Below are positions 55,142 to 64,000 of a DNA stretch of 64,000 nucleotides, piece after piece; the first letter of the stretch is position 1, and each line of letters starts with the position of its first letter. The notes under the pieces were generated by a model, which saw only the letters and a program-made list of their open reading frames with translations, did no database searches and was not told where the DNA came from. Position numbers and translations under genes: made by a program. Source of the DNA: Flavobacterium cellulosilyticum (lineage in GTDB: Bacteria; Bacteroidota; Bacteroidia; Flavobacteriales; Flavobacteriaceae); NCBI RefSeq assembly GCF_004349355.1, contig NZ_SMFK01000003.1, forward strand, positions 1 through 64,000, read 5' to 3'.

Positions 55142-58100
55142 TAATTTTTCTTTACTACCAATAGTACTTTTTCTTTTACATCAGAAACTGGAATTACCAC
55201 TTTTTTGCCGCCACTAATGTTTGTGTTTTTCGTTATATTCCCTGTTGATGGATTAATGGAGTACATTTCAAAATTCCCTTTGTAATTCGTTAAGTCAATT
55301 GAAATCTCTTGCGCGTTTTTTACATAAAAAAGATAGCTTTCTCCCTTATTTTCTAGCTTCCAAACAGGATCAGAAAAGCTAGCCCCTGAAACTGTTTTCA
55401 TCATCGGAATTGATGAGTAGAAAGTTGGTAATTCGATTTTTGGTAAAGTTGGTAAAGAAGCACCACCCATTAAAGCTGCCCATCCAAATCGTGAGGAACC
55501 ATCGGTAGAATACAAGATTACTTTGTTTGGATATTTTTCCCGGTATTCGCTAACAGCACGATACACTTGATCATCTGTTTCTTTACCCGTTTTCATTTGA
55601 CGCGCATGCTGACGGGGTGCTAGATTTTTTCCGCCTTCAGGAGCATAAACCGTTCCATCCTCTTTGTAATACCAATAACGAATATCAATAGCATCAACTG
55701 TTTTCGCCCTTTTTGCATCATTCAAAATTGCATCTTGAACGTCTTTGGTCGCACTCAAACCGATAATACTTTTTTTACCAGTTTCGTCTTTCCATTTTTG
55801 CGCTTCGTCTAACCAAAACTGTGTAAAATGTAGTGGACCTGTATATTCGGCACTGGTTAATTGAATGACATTGCTGTTGTCTTGGAAATTTTCGAATGAT
55901 TTACGGATAAATCCTTGGTGTAATTTTCGTCGAACGGGATTCGTAATGTCATAAAACTGTTCTGCCATAAAAATACGTTTGTCGCCAGCATAAGGTGGCG
56001 GCTCAGGAAAACCTGTTGTATTGATATTATTGGCTGAACGCCAAGGTGAACTTGACCAATGCGCTCCAGCTTCGATGATATTGTGTTGAAAATATTGCTG
56101 GTTGATTAGTAATTGTCCCTTTGGCTCAGCCAAAGTTGCAAAACGAGCCAAACGATCCCAGTACCAATCGTTGAATTTGGTCAAATCATATTTACTCAAT
56201 TGATCCCAAGCCAATTCTTTTCCGCTTCTCGCAAAAGGTTGCTCGTAAAACGGTGGCCAAACATCGGCATCAATTCGGCGTACACGTTCGTGATCGTCCA
56301 TGCGACGTTCGTACCATAAGCCATAATTATGTTCTAATGCAATGGTATTATTGGCACTCAAATAATCAACCACTTCATTGATATTATCCGTTAAGCCTGT
56401 CCCTCTTTGTCCAGGAACAAATCGTGTCAGATGAGGCGACGATTTAGAAACATCACTATCTCTAAGACTTCCTCTCCACCACATTACATTGGTTTGTTTT
56501 CCTGCAATTAATTTTCCATCAAAAGTAAGCCAACCGTTCCTAGTCGTTACTTTAGATTTATTATTAATGCTTTCAGTTGCAAAGATTTTTAAATCATTCG
56601 CACTTTTAATTCCTTTAGAATCTGTATCTATTGGATTTAATTTTGAAACCTCAGTAATCCATTCTACTAAACTTTCTTTTGGAGCAACTGCATTTTTTGT
56701 TAATTCTTGTGCTACATCAACCGTAGGACTCGAAGAAGGTTCTGATCCCAAATCATAGATATAAGGATTTAAAGGCAATTTTTCGAATCGATTTCCCAAC
56801 TGTGCGTAGAACAAACTTCTAGGTGTAATGTGATTGTTTACGTCTTTCCAATGACCATCTCCAGCCATAATTCCTCCCCAAGTACCAAACGCCCAGTTTT
56901 GAGCTGTTGGCGGATTGTAACATTCTATTTTTGATGCCGATGTTTCCCAAATCACACTATTTGCAGCCGTCCAGCCTGCTCCTCTTCCTGTTTGTTCTCT
57001 GTTGTTATAACTTAACGCTTGTCCGTCAACATAAGCAATATCAAATAAAACACCTGTTGCCCAACTTCCAATAGCACCATTATTACTGTATGGCATAAAA
57101 GATTCACATTGTACAAAAGCATTGGGTCCTGTAGTTCCGTATCCGCCAACAGCAAAATCGTGGTATCCGTATTCCGAATAACAACGTTGAAATAAAGTTT
57201 GTTGTCCTTCAGTATAAAAAGTATGTCTTCTAAAAGAAGCTATTTCCGAAATAGGTTCCGTAGCCATACAATCTTCAACAGTGATTTGTTGAGCCGACTT
57301 TAATACTGAGATTGCACCACCTGCAAAATGCTTGAAATTAACTTGTCGTACCCAAACATCTTTCGCATTTTCGATACTGATTCCAAGCCATCTGTGTTCT
57401 TCGTCTTTTAGATTAGAAACATTATAAGTCGATTTCATCAACAAATTTTCGATTCCAATTTGTTCGATTCTTCCTGACCAAGTATAAGCGGTCACTTTTG
57501 TTTCACCGTAAACGGCATCTAAAGCCATTGTTAGAGGTGCGTTTAAAGTCACTTCATTTCCGTTCACTTTAGTTACTACTCGATTCCAACGAATATCCCA
57601 ATCTTTACTTTTCCAACCAATCCAACCGGTTTCACCACCAAAATCATCCATTTTCAACTCCTTTATCCAATTATCGGTTAAAGGTTTTGTAATAACAATT
57701 TCGTCAGAAGTTTTTAATTTTGAAGCATTTTTTAATTGAATTTTCTGTGTCCCTAGTGGACTGTATGAAGTGTTTAATTCAAAAGTCTCTCCGTATTTAA
57801 TATCATTAATTCCTACAACTCGAATCACCGATTCCCGTTTGATACCTGTTCCTAAAAGTAGGGTTCCGTTTTCCGAATTTCCGCTTCCTCTTAATACAAC
57901 TCCCGTTGTTTTGATGTATAAAGTTCCATTTAATTTAAAAGTTCCATTGTCTAATAATACCGCACCTCTAAAACCTGATTTATTTGGTTTAAGGCTACTT
58001 ACATAATCAATAGCAGCTTGTATCTTTTGAGTAGCATCACTATCTTGTTTTGGAACAAATATTTTATTCTCCACATTTGGAATGGCTATCTCAGAAGCCC

Positions 58101-58302
58101 TATATCCCGCATACGAAAAATCAGGAATTTGGTTTCCTTTGCTATCAGCTGTACAAGAAATTGTACCGTTTTTGTTTTTTATAATATCTGGAAATGCAGT
58201 TTGTGCAAAACTATTTTTGAAGCAAAAAAACAAAACAAAACAGGACATAAATAGTAAATCCTGTTTTGTAATTATTCTATTTTTGTGTGCATTTAAATTC
58301 AC
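55141..58302 (-). CDS. Large secreted beta-helix plus DUF6298-type putative glycosidase
   Basis: A 1,053-residue secreted protein (signal LLFMSCFVLFFCFKNSFAQ). Residues about 60-490 form a right-handed beta-helix of the pectate-lyase-like type, with IQAAIDYVSSLKPNKSGFRG and GAVLLDNGTFKLNGTLYIK near its start, then WLGISIENAKDVWVRQVNFK and ITVEDCMATEPISE. The second half (about 600-960) looks like a TIM-barrel glycosidase of the DUF6298 group: ALEHNYGLWYERRMDDHERV, then QFWLDEAQKWKDETGKKSII, then VDAIDIRYWYYKEDG. The end is a small beta domain. No catalytic residues can be assigned. It lies between GH140-like and PL1-like genes and may act on a side chain attached to the backbone. Start at 58302; an internal Met at residue 19 would also precede a signal peptide. 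Confidence 0.7.
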   Translation of the reverse strand: MNLNAHKNRIITKQDLLFMSCFVLFFCFKNSFAQTAFPDIIKNKNGTISCTADSKGNQIPDFSYAGYRASEIAIPNVENKIFVPKQDSDATQKIQAAIDYVSSLKPNKSGFRGAVLLDNGTFKLNGTLYIKTTGVVLRGSGNSENGTLLLGTGIKRESVIRVVGINDIKYGETFELNTSYSPLGTQKIQLKNASKLKTSDEIVITKPLTDNWIKELKMDDFGGETGWIGWKSKDWDIRWNRVVTKVNGNEVTLNAPLTMALDAVYGETKVTAYTWSGRIEQIGIENLLMKSTYNVSNLKDEEHRWLGISIENAKDVWVRQVNFKHFAGGAISVLKSAQQITVEDCMATEPISEIASFRRHTFYTEGQQTLFQRCYSEYGYHDFAVGGYGTTGPNAFVQCESFMPYSNNGAIGSWATGVLFDIAYVDGQALSYNNREQTGRGAGWTAANSVIWETSASKIECYNPPTAQNWAFGTWGGIMAGDGHWKDVNNHITPRSLFYAQLGNRFEKLPLNPYIYDLGSEPSSSPTVDVAQELTKNAVAPKESLVEWITEVSKLNPIDTDSKGIKSANDLKIFATESINNKSKVTTRNGWLTFDGKLIAGKQTNVMWWRGSLRDSDVSKSSPHLTRFVPGQRGTGLTDNINEVVDYLSANNTIALEHNYGLWYERRMDDHERVRRIDADVWPPFYEQPFARSGKELAWDQLSKYDLTKFNDWYWDRLARFATLAEPKGQLLINQQYFQHNIIEAGAHWSSSPWRSANNINTTGFPEPPPYAGDKRIFMAEQFYDITNPVRRKLHQGFIRKSFENFQDNSNVIQLTSAEYTGPLHFTQFWLDEAQKWKDETGKKSIIGLSATKDVQDAILNDAKRAKTVDAIDIRYWYYKEDGTVYAPEGGKNLAPRQHARQMKTGKETDDQVYRAVSEYREKYPNKVILYSTDGSSRFGWAALMGGASLPTLPKIELPTFYSSIPMMKTVSGASFSDPVWKLENKGESYLFYVKNAQEISIDLTNYKGNFEMYSINPSTGNITKNTNISGGKKVVIPVSDVKEKVLLVVKKN

Positions 58303-58347
58303 GTTAAAGTGGTTTTTAACAAGTTAATTTAATTTTGATAGAAATCA

Positions 58348-60054
58348 TTATTGCAATAATCCTTTAGATTTGGCCAATGTATCTGTATTGTTATCCATTT
58401 TTGTCCAATCAACTTTTTTAGTGGGGTCAATACCGTTAATATATTTTTCAATATTAGTATAACCGTCACCATTCAAATCTTTATTAGCATCCGAAGCGTC
58501 ATTAGGATTTAAACCATATTTTTTCTCCCAAGCATCTGAAATACCATCATTATCTGAATCTTTATAGGCTTTCCCTTTATATTCAGGATAACCACCCACT
58601 TGATTTGGATTGGTTATAATTCCTTTTTTGTACGAATCTGCAGGCAATCTTCTTTTAATAAATTCTTTTCCAATAGTGTTTTCTAAACCATCTTTTACAT
58701 CGATTTTTCCGGTACGTACTTGTTTGATAATGCGTTCATCCACGGCATCTCGCATAGGTAAAGTTGCCCCTACATTATTCAACACAAATTCATAAGCTTC
58801 TTCAGCCTTCATAATGGTGATATTTGGCATCGTGAAGGGTTTAGATTGTTTGATATAATCAAAATATTTTTTACTTTCTTCAAAAGAAAGGTCTTCAATT
58901 TGTACGCCACCATTCCAATTGTCTGCTGTAACTTCAGGTACTCCGTCAATATAATTTCCGTTAACATATGCTCTACCAAAGGTTTTTGGTACCATATACC
59001 CTGATTCTGGTTTTAGGATTCTATAACGAATGGGTTTGTCATCTGGAGTAATTGGTCCTGGTTTGTAATAATTATTGATGACATTAAACATAGATCGGTA
59101 ATCACCTCCATCTAAAGAACGGTTCCACCAATTGAATATAACATTATTTACAAAATTAAAATCTCCGAACATCCCTATAGAAGCACTTCTGGAAATATTA
59201 TCGGCCCATAAATTACGCATAAAAGTACTATTTAATCCTCCTATTGTACTTCCGAAAGAATGATTGTAGGTATCTAAACCTTCAGATGAAATGGTATTTT
59301 GAATAGTAATATTTACCGTTGGTAATTTTTCTAATTTTGATTTGTCATTTGGTTGAAATTGGTGTCTGTACATAGATATATTTTCATCCAGCCCCCAACT
59401 TACCGAGCAGTGATCTATCATAATATTACCGATTGGGTTTCCACCCAAAGCATCATCCCTTCGAGTCACATCGGTTGCTCCTCTACGGAAACGCATGTGT
59501 CTTATGATCACATCGTGAGTATCTATACACAAGGTTTCTCCTGCGATACAAATGCCGTCACCAGGTGCTGTTTGTCCAGCAATAGTAACATAAGGTGCTC
59601 GCATGCTGATACGGTTTTTTAATCGAATAATACCCGAAACATTAAAAACGATAGTTCTAGCTCCTACAGCTTCACAAGCTTCTCTAAAACTTCCTCTTCC
59701 ACTATCTTCCAAACTAGTCACGACATATATTTTCCCACCTCGACCACCTTGGGTAAAAGCACCTCCACCTTCAGCTCCAGGAAATGCCGGAATAGCGACT
59801 TGAACAAGATCTTTAGGGTAAGCAGCCCAAGGCAAATAAGGTTTTCCTTGTTTGGCTTCTGCATTTATAATGGCTTCATTATCGGACCAGATTTTAGCCA
59901 AACGTACTTCTTCTTTTGCTAAAACAGCATCAGTTTTGGCCTGCAGTTCATCTGGTATTACTGGATATTGGGCATAAGCTGACGAAAAAAAAGTACAGGC
60001 AGCCAGAATCATAAAAGAAGTCTTGGAAATTGATTTTTGAAAAATATTTTTCAT
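58348..60054 (-). CDS. PL1-like pectate lyase with C-terminal Ca-binding repeats (copy 1)
   Basis: A 568-residue secreted enzyme (signal ILAACTFFSSAYA). A helical pre-domain (residues 25-80) is followed by the lyase beta-helix: IPAFPGAEGGGAFTQGGRGG, then VVTSLEDSGRGSFREA, then VIIRHMRFRRG and IMIDHCSVSWGLDENISMYR, matching PL1 subfamily patterns where conserved Asp bind calcium. The C-terminal segment DSDNDGISDAWEKKYGLNP and DLNGDGYTNIEKYINGIDP is a pair of thrombospondin-type-3 / EF-like calcium loops. It eliminates across homogalacturonan or similar galacturonate bonds. A paralogue with the same layout is at 60874..62577, so the two arose by duplication around the DUF3826 gene. Confidence 0.87.
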   Translation of the reverse strand: MKNIFQKSISKTSFMILAACTFFSSAYAQYPVIPDELQAKTDAVLAKEEVRLAKIWSDNEAIINAEAKQGKPYLPWAAYPKDLVQVAIPAFPGAEGGGAFTQGGRGGKIYVVTSLEDSGRGSFREACEAVGARTIVFNVSGIIRLKNRISMRAPYVTIAGQTAPGDGICIAGETLCIDTHDVIIRHMRFRRGATDVTRRDDALGGNPIGNIMIDHCSVSWGLDENISMYRHQFQPNDKSKLEKLPTVNITIQNTISSEGLDTYNHSFGSTIGGLNSTFMRNLWADNISRSASIGMFGDFNFVNNVIFNWWNRSLDGGDYRSMFNVINNYYKPGPITPDDKPIRYRILKPESGYMVPKTFGRAYVNGNYIDGVPEVTADNWNGGVQIEDLSFEESKKYFDYIKQSKPFTMPNITIMKAEEAYEFVLNNVGATLPMRDAVDERIIKQVRTGKIDVKDGLENTIGKEFIKRRLPADSYKKGIITNPNQVGGYPEYKGKAYKDSDNDGISDAWEKKYGLNPNDASDANKDLNGDGYTNIEKYINGIDPTKKVDWTKMDNNTDTLAKSKGLLQ

Positions 60055-60101
60055 AACAATAATTTGATAAGTTTATGGTTATTCGTTTGTTTTAAAGGAA
60101 T

Positions 60102-60773
60102 TTATTCTTTCGATTTATTCTTTTCACGTTCTTCTAAACGTTTATGCCAATCCGTACTTTCTTTATTTAAATCATAACCTTGAGCCGATAAATAATTATT
60201 GATTCTCCCTTTGTATTTACCAAACCAAGCGTGCTTTTCTTTGGAAGTTCCACCATCCATAGCAAGTTCTCTGGCTTCAACCAAGTTATCATAAATGTAT
60301 TTTTTTTGGGCTGGAGTTAAGTTAGGCAACATATCTTGATATCCAGTATACGTTATTTCTACAACACCATATGTCATTCCGTCCTTTACTGCTGTTATCT
60401 TTTCATCATTTAATTGTGATCCTAATTTTTTAAGATACGATTTATGTAATTTACCAATTGATCTATCTGCTTTAGTTTTTAATTTATCAATTTTTTTATT
60501 TTTCTTTTCCTTTGATAAAGTACCACTTTTTACTTCTTCAATTTTAAGATCCCTTTCATCCTGAATTTGACTTAAATCTCTATATTGTTGTGCGATAATA
60601 TTAGTAACTGCATTCTCTTTTTCGGAATCCGATAATTTTAATTCAGCCACAATTTTTGCTGCACGCTCATTGGTTACTTTTATATATTCGGGATCAATAT
60701 ATTGTTGTGCACTTATTTTGCATAGTGCAAACACGAACAGCAATAAGCTTAAACTTAATTTCTTTATTGACAT
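60102..60773 (-). CDS. DUF3826 secreted protein within the pectin locus
   Basis: A 223-residue protein with signal peptide (LSLSLLLFVFALCKISAQ). The mature part is helical and very lysine-rich in the middle (KEKKNKKIDKLKTKADRSIG), with a conserved-looking LPNLTPAQKKYIYDNLVEAR block, and ends EEREKNKSKE. It is a paralogue of the gene at 13124..13768. DUF3826 genes recur next to pectate lyases in Bacteroidota, so a chaperone, inhibitor or binding role for secreted enzymes is possible. No catalytic motif is visible. It sits between two PL1 paralogues, with a terminator-like hairpin upstream at 60805. Confidence 0.8.
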   Translation of the reverse strand: MSIKKLSLSLLLFVFALCKISAQQYIDPEYIKVTNERAAKIVAELKLSDSEKENAVTNIIAQQYRDLSQIQDERDLKIEEVKSGTLSKEKKNKKIDKLKTKADRSIGKLHKSYLKKLGSQLNDEKITAVKDGMTYGVVEITYTGYQDMLPNLTPAQKKYIYDNLVEARELAMDGGTSKEKHAWFGKYKGRINNYLSAQGYDLNKESTDWHKRLEEREKNKSKE

Positions 60774-60804
60774 GTGAGTTGTTTTTAGTTATTTTATATT
60801 TTTT

Positions 60805-60854
60805 AAAAAAGCATTCTTATTCCATATATAAATCTTGAAATAAGAATGCTTTTA
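60805..60854 (-). terminator. Intrinsic terminator between pectate lyase copy 2 and DUF3826
   Basis: aaaaaagcattcttatt at about 60805 is complementary to aataagaatgctttt at about 60838, forming a stem of 14 or more pairs with A/T tracts on both sides. On the minus strand it lies 20 bases after the stop of the lyase gene and 32 bases before the DUF3826 start, so it may split the operon into two units or reduce readthrough. Confidence 0.8.
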
Positions 60855-60873
60855 AAAAAAAGAGGAATTAAAA

Positions 60874-62577
60874 TTAATTCATTAAAGGATTAATTAGTGT
60901 TTCATGATTGTTACTTAAGTCTTTCCAATCTACTTTCTTAGTTGGATCGACACCATTAATATATTCTTCAATATTAGAATATCCATCGCTGTTTAAATCC
61001 AATTTGGCATCAGTAGGATCTTTAGGATTTAAACCATATTTTTTCTCCCATTTATCCGGCATACCATCATTATCAGAATCTAAATAAGGTTTTCCTTTAT
61101 ATTCTGGATAACCACCTACTTGAGAAATATCGGTTATGATACCCATTTTATAAGAATCGGCAGGCAAACGTCTGTGTTCAAACTGATAAAATGTTTTTGA
61201 CTCTAAACCTTTGGCATATTCAGGAACACCTGTTTTTACAGTTCTTACAATTCTTTCGTCAACCTTATCTCTTATTGGTAAAGTTGCTCCCACATTTTTA
61301 AGCACAAAATCGTACGAATCTTGAGCAGTCATAATTTTATTAAACCAAGGCATTGGAAATGGTTTGTTGCTCTTCATTTTGTCAAAAAATGGTTTTGCTT
61401 CGTCATAAGTCATCAATTCGCCTTTTTTATTTTCGATTTGAACACCACCGTCCCAGTTATCTTTACTCACTTTTGCGTTATTATTAATCACATTTCCGTC
61501 AACAAAAGCTCTTCCAAATACCATATAAGGCAATTTGCTTCTTCCTGACTCTGGTTTCAAAATTCTATAGCTAATAGGCTCAGTTAAATTAGTTACCGGT
61601 CCTGGCTTATAATAATTATTTATAATATTATAATTGGCTGTATAATCCCCTCCATCAGTTGATCTATTATACCAATTAAAAATAACATTGTTAACAAAAT
61701 TGAAAATTCCATTCCACCCAATAGATGGGTTTCTACCTGCATTGTTTGCCCACATATTCCTAATGAAAGCACAATTTTCACCTCCTAAAGTACTACCAAA
61801 TGCATGATTGTAAGTATCTAAAGCTTCTCCGAATAAACTGTTTTGAATGGTAATATTAACAGTAGGCTTCTTTTCGTCAGGATAATTTGCACCCGGACTA
61901 TACATATGTCTGTACATGGACATGTTTTCATCTAATCCCCAAGTTGCAGATACATGATCTATCATTATATTTCCAACCGGATTACCACCAATTGCATCAT
62001 CTCTACGACCTACAAAAGTTTCGCCTCTACGAAAACGCATATGACGAATAATAACATCGTGGGTATCGATCCAAAATGATTCGCCTGCAATACATATACC
62101 GTCTCCAGGAGCCGTTTGTCCTGCAATAGTAACATATGGAGCACGTATGCTCAACTGACTTTTTAATCTTATGATTCCAGAAACATTAAAAACAATAATT
62201 CTTGCTCCTCCTTTTTCACATGCTTCACGCAAAGTACCAGGTCCTCTATCTTCTAAACTAGTAACGGTATAAACATTTCCACCTCGACCTCCATAAGTAA
62301 ACATACCTCCTCCTTCAGCTCCTGGAAAAGCAGGTATTTCTGCTTGTGGTAAATCATTAGGTCTAGATGCCCAAGGGATATAAGGCTTTCCCTGTTTCTC
62401 TTCTTGTTCAATAATTACACTTGCCTTTTGCCATGCTTCATCAGAAAGTCTGCTTGCTTCATCCATAATAGCTTTTGATTCTGCTTGAACTTCAGCACTT
62501 ATTTTCGGGTACTGTGCAAAAGACTTGGATGTTGCAAAAAGGCATACGGCCGAAAGTAATAAAATCGAATTTTTCAT
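60874..62577 (-). CDS. PL1-like pectate lyase with C-terminal Ca-binding repeats (copy 2)
   Basis: A 567-residue secreted lyase (signal LLSAVCLFATSKSFA). The domain layout is the same as in copy 1: IPAFPGAEGGGMFTYGGRGG, then VTSLEDRGPGTLREACEKGG, then VIIRHMRFRRG and DHVSATWGLDENMSMYRHMY, and the end DSDNDGMPDKWEKKYGLNP with DLNSDGYSNIEEYINGVDP. The two paralogues differ at many exposed positions in the beta-helix (for example EMLFTT-type loops versus AFTQ), so they may prefer different methylation or chain length. It is the first enzyme gene after the SusD-type gene, separated by a 138-base spacer with a hairpin. Confidence 0.87.
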   Translation of the reverse strand: MKNSILLLSAVCLFATSKSFAQYPKISAEVQAESKAIMDEASRLSDEAWQKASVIIEQEEKQGKPYIPWASRPNDLPQAEIPAFPGAEGGGMFTYGGRGGNVYTVTSLEDRGPGTLREACEKGGARIIVFNVSGIIRLKSQLSIRAPYVTIAGQTAPGDGICIAGESFWIDTHDVIIRHMRFRRGETFVGRRDDAIGGNPVGNIMIDHVSATWGLDENMSMYRHMYSPGANYPDEKKPTVNITIQNSLFGEALDTYNHAFGSTLGGENCAFIRNMWANNAGRNPSIGWNGIFNFVNNVIFNWYNRSTDGGDYTANYNIINNYYKPGPVTNLTEPISYRILKPESGRSKLPYMVFGRAFVDGNVINNNAKVSKDNWDGGVQIENKKGELMTYDEAKPFFDKMKSNKPFPMPWFNKIMTAQDSYDFVLKNVGATLPIRDKVDERIVRTVKTGVPEYAKGLESKTFYQFEHRRLPADSYKMGIITDISQVGGYPEYKGKPYLDSDNDGMPDKWEKKYGLNPKDPTDAKLDLNSDGYSNIEEYINGVDPTKKVDWKDLSNNHETLINPLMN

Positions 62578-62613
62578 AAATTTTTTAATTTTTGTGGCAT
62601 TGTATAACTAAAT

Positions 62614-62638
62614 CACCTGTATAGTTACAATACAGGTG
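62614..62638 (-). terminator. Hairpin between SusD-type gene and pectate lyase
   Basis: cacctgta at 62614..62621 and tacaggtg at 62631..62638 form a perfect 8-pair stem with a 9-base loop. No clear T run follows on the minus strand, so this may be an attenuator or processing site downstream of the SusCD transcript instead of a full terminator. Confidence 0.5.
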
Positions 62639-62715
62639 AAGAAGTTAATAATTCTTATAGGTATTCATTTTTTAGAATTTAAAAAACTCTAATTATTGTA
62701 TTATCAAAAATAAAT

Positions 62716-64000
62716 CTACTCTTGATAATTGTATGTTCCCTCACCTCCAGCAGCATCTTTCCATCCAACTGTTTGTTTCAACCAAGTATTTTGATTTAAA
62801 ACTCCAGTATTCAATCCCATAATATAATAATTAGGTCTGAATTTGATTTTAACAGCAGTACCATTAACATTATCCATAGCTGTATCCAAAGATTCAATTT
62901 CAAAATTAGTAGTATATAAATTCGACAAAGCCAGTACTTGAGCAGCAAAATTACTTGCATCAGGATCTACAGAAATAGAAGCACGTTGTACAGCTAAAGG
63001 GTCTATAGTAGTACTATTTGATACTTTATATCTTAAATAAAATCCTGTACGTTGTGTACCATTAATAGGAGTTAATCCTAGTTTCTGACACGTATTATTA
63101 GTTGTTCCTGCAACAGCTTCGTCACTGTAAAGCATCCAACGTTGTACATCCCAAAAACGTTTTCCTTCATAGGCTAATTCAATTCTTCGCTCATAAATAG
63201 CGGCATTTATTGCTGCATATTTATCTGCTAAAGAACCTAATCCATAATTATTTGCAGCTGGAATTCCAACACGGTTTCTAACTTTTCCAATATAAGCAAT
63301 CGTATTTGGTATATCTCCTTTTGCAGCATAACATTCCGCAATATTCAACAACAACTCAGCATAGCGGAACTCAAAAATATCAGTACCTGAGTACTCATAA
63401 GCTGCATTACTAGCTGCAGGGTTTGACATTTTACGTACAAATACGGGACTTGTTTCTTGGTTATTATCGCTATACCTTGAAGTTCCTGTATTTGGAGCAC
63501 TGTTCCAACGGTAAGACCAAACTGTAGAAGCTGCATTTTCTTTGTAACTCCATTTAGCTCCTGTAAAAGCAAATGTTCTATAAAATCTAGGATCACGACC
63601 TTTAAAGAAAAGAAATGGATCATAGTTATTTAAAGCTGTAGGTTTTGAACCATCTGCCATCGGAAATAAATCAATCATTTCTTTTGGAGCTTTAAGTGCT
63701 CCTCCACCACCTTGACTAACTAAACGAAGACTTTTCTCCCATCCGTTATTGACAATAGTATTACCAAAACCAGCTCCTAAAAACTGTACTGTAATTGCTT
63801 CTTTACAAAAAGCATTATCCACTAAAAACATACTTTGCCAATCTTTGGCTGTACTACCAAATAATCCGAATCCATCTGCCGTTAATTGCGTTTCGGCAGC
63901 TAATCCAGCTGCTAAAGCGGCATCCCAACGATCATTTGAAGTATCCCAGTTTTTATTAAAAAGTGGGCTTGCATACGTTAACAATACACGTGATTTTTGA
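62716..64000 (-). CDS. SusD/RagB-family outer-membrane glycan-binding lipoprotein (N-terminal part beyond window)
   Basis: The frame is open through the window edge at 64000 (the last in-frame residues read QKSRVLLTYASPLFNKNW), so the N-terminus with its lipoprotein signal is missing. The visible 428 residues contain the SusD C-terminal features: FEFRYAELLLNIAECYAAKG, the tetratricopeptide-like helices, and AAIYERRIELAYEGKRFWDV with the highly conserved RxxELxxEGxRxxDL pattern, then KFRPNYYIMGLNTGVLNQNT. SusD binds oligosaccharides at the surface for the TonB-dependent SusC porin, which should lie further upstream. Its substrate, judging from the downstream genes, is a pectic glycan. Confidence 0.93.
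   Translation of the reverse strand, partial: QKSRVLLTYASPLFNKNWDTSNDRWDAALAAGLAAETQLTADGFGLFGSTAKDWQSMFLVDNAFCKEAITVQFLGAGFGNTIVNNGWEKSLRLVSQGGGGALKAPKEMIDLFPMADGSKPTALNNYDPFLFFKGRDPRFYRTFAFTGAKWSYKENAASTVWSYRWNSAPNTGTSRYSDNNQETSPVFVRKMSNPAASNAAYEYSGTDIFEFRYAELLLNIAECYAAKGDIPNTIAYIGKVRNRVGIPAANNYGLGSLADKYAAINAAIYERRIELAYEGKRFWDVQRWMLYSDEAVAGTTNNTCQKLGLTPINGTQRTGFYLRYKVSNSTTIDPLAVQRASISVDPDASNFAAQVLALSNLYTTNFEIESLDTAMDNVNGTAVKIKFRPNYYIMGLNTGVLNQNTWLKQTVGWKDAAGGEGTYNYQE

Overview
The window reads as chromosomal DNA of a member of the Bacteroidota, most likely a Flavobacterium-like organism. The DNA is AT-rich. It carries a SusD-type outer-membrane glycan-binding gene and long runs of glycoside hydrolases and polysaccharide lyases. 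One clear TAnnTTTG-type promoter box and many intergenic palindromes of the kind scattered through Flavobacterium genomes support this. No rRNA, tRNA, CRISPR array, transposase or phage gene was seen.

Positions 1 to about 14,270 are read on the plus strand. After the tail of a LacI/GntR-type regulator and a decayed spacer comes a tight run of eight genes (1135..10624): a signal-less solute-binding-like protein, two class III CoA-transferases, a second signal-less solute-binding-like protein, a Gfo/Idh/MocA oxidoreductase, a MaoC-like hotdog protein, a FucP-like symporter and L-fucose isomerase. No ABC permease or ATPase accompanies the binding proteins, and I know of no described pathway that explains the set. 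Next come large palindromic repeats, a toxin-antitoxin module whose toxin is frameshifted, an unknown protein, an RBBP9-like hydrolase, a DUF3826 protein and a small NIPSNAP-like protein. A bidirectional terminator at about 14,420 separates this half from the rest.

From 14,456 to the end everything is on the minus strand, so transcription runs from 64,000 down to 14,456. The upstream part is a pectin utilisation locus: SusD (cut by the window edge), two PL1-like pectate lyases, DUF3826, a large beta-helix/DUF6298 protein, a GH140-like apiosidase, GH28, GH43, a GH145/PL42-like propeller, two GH78 rhamnosidases, an esterase, GH95, an MGH1-like glycosidase, a sialidase-like/TIM-barrel fusion, a GH67/GH115-like uronidase and two GH2 enzymes. 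Apiosidase, rhamnosidases, a GH95 enzyme and a sialidase-like enzyme together point to rhamnogalacturonan side chains, including RG-II.

The downstream part holds cytoplasmic sugar-acid catabolism. A RuBisCO-like protein, a DUF1537 four-carbon acid sugar kinase, an Asp/Glu-racemase-family protein and a BASS transporter form one unit (21755..26468). It resembles the known D-apionate pathways and would fit apiose released by the GH140 enzyme. Two SDR dehydrogenases, an FAH-family hydrolase, a zinc alcohol dehydrogenase, a lactonase-type amidohydrolase, a DapA-family lyase and an SSS symporter (14456..21558) look like the non-phosphorylative L-fucose/L-rhamnose route, but without its dehydratase. 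The locus therefore seems to pair depolymerisation of complex pectin outside the cytoplasm with intracellular routes for its unusual sugars.
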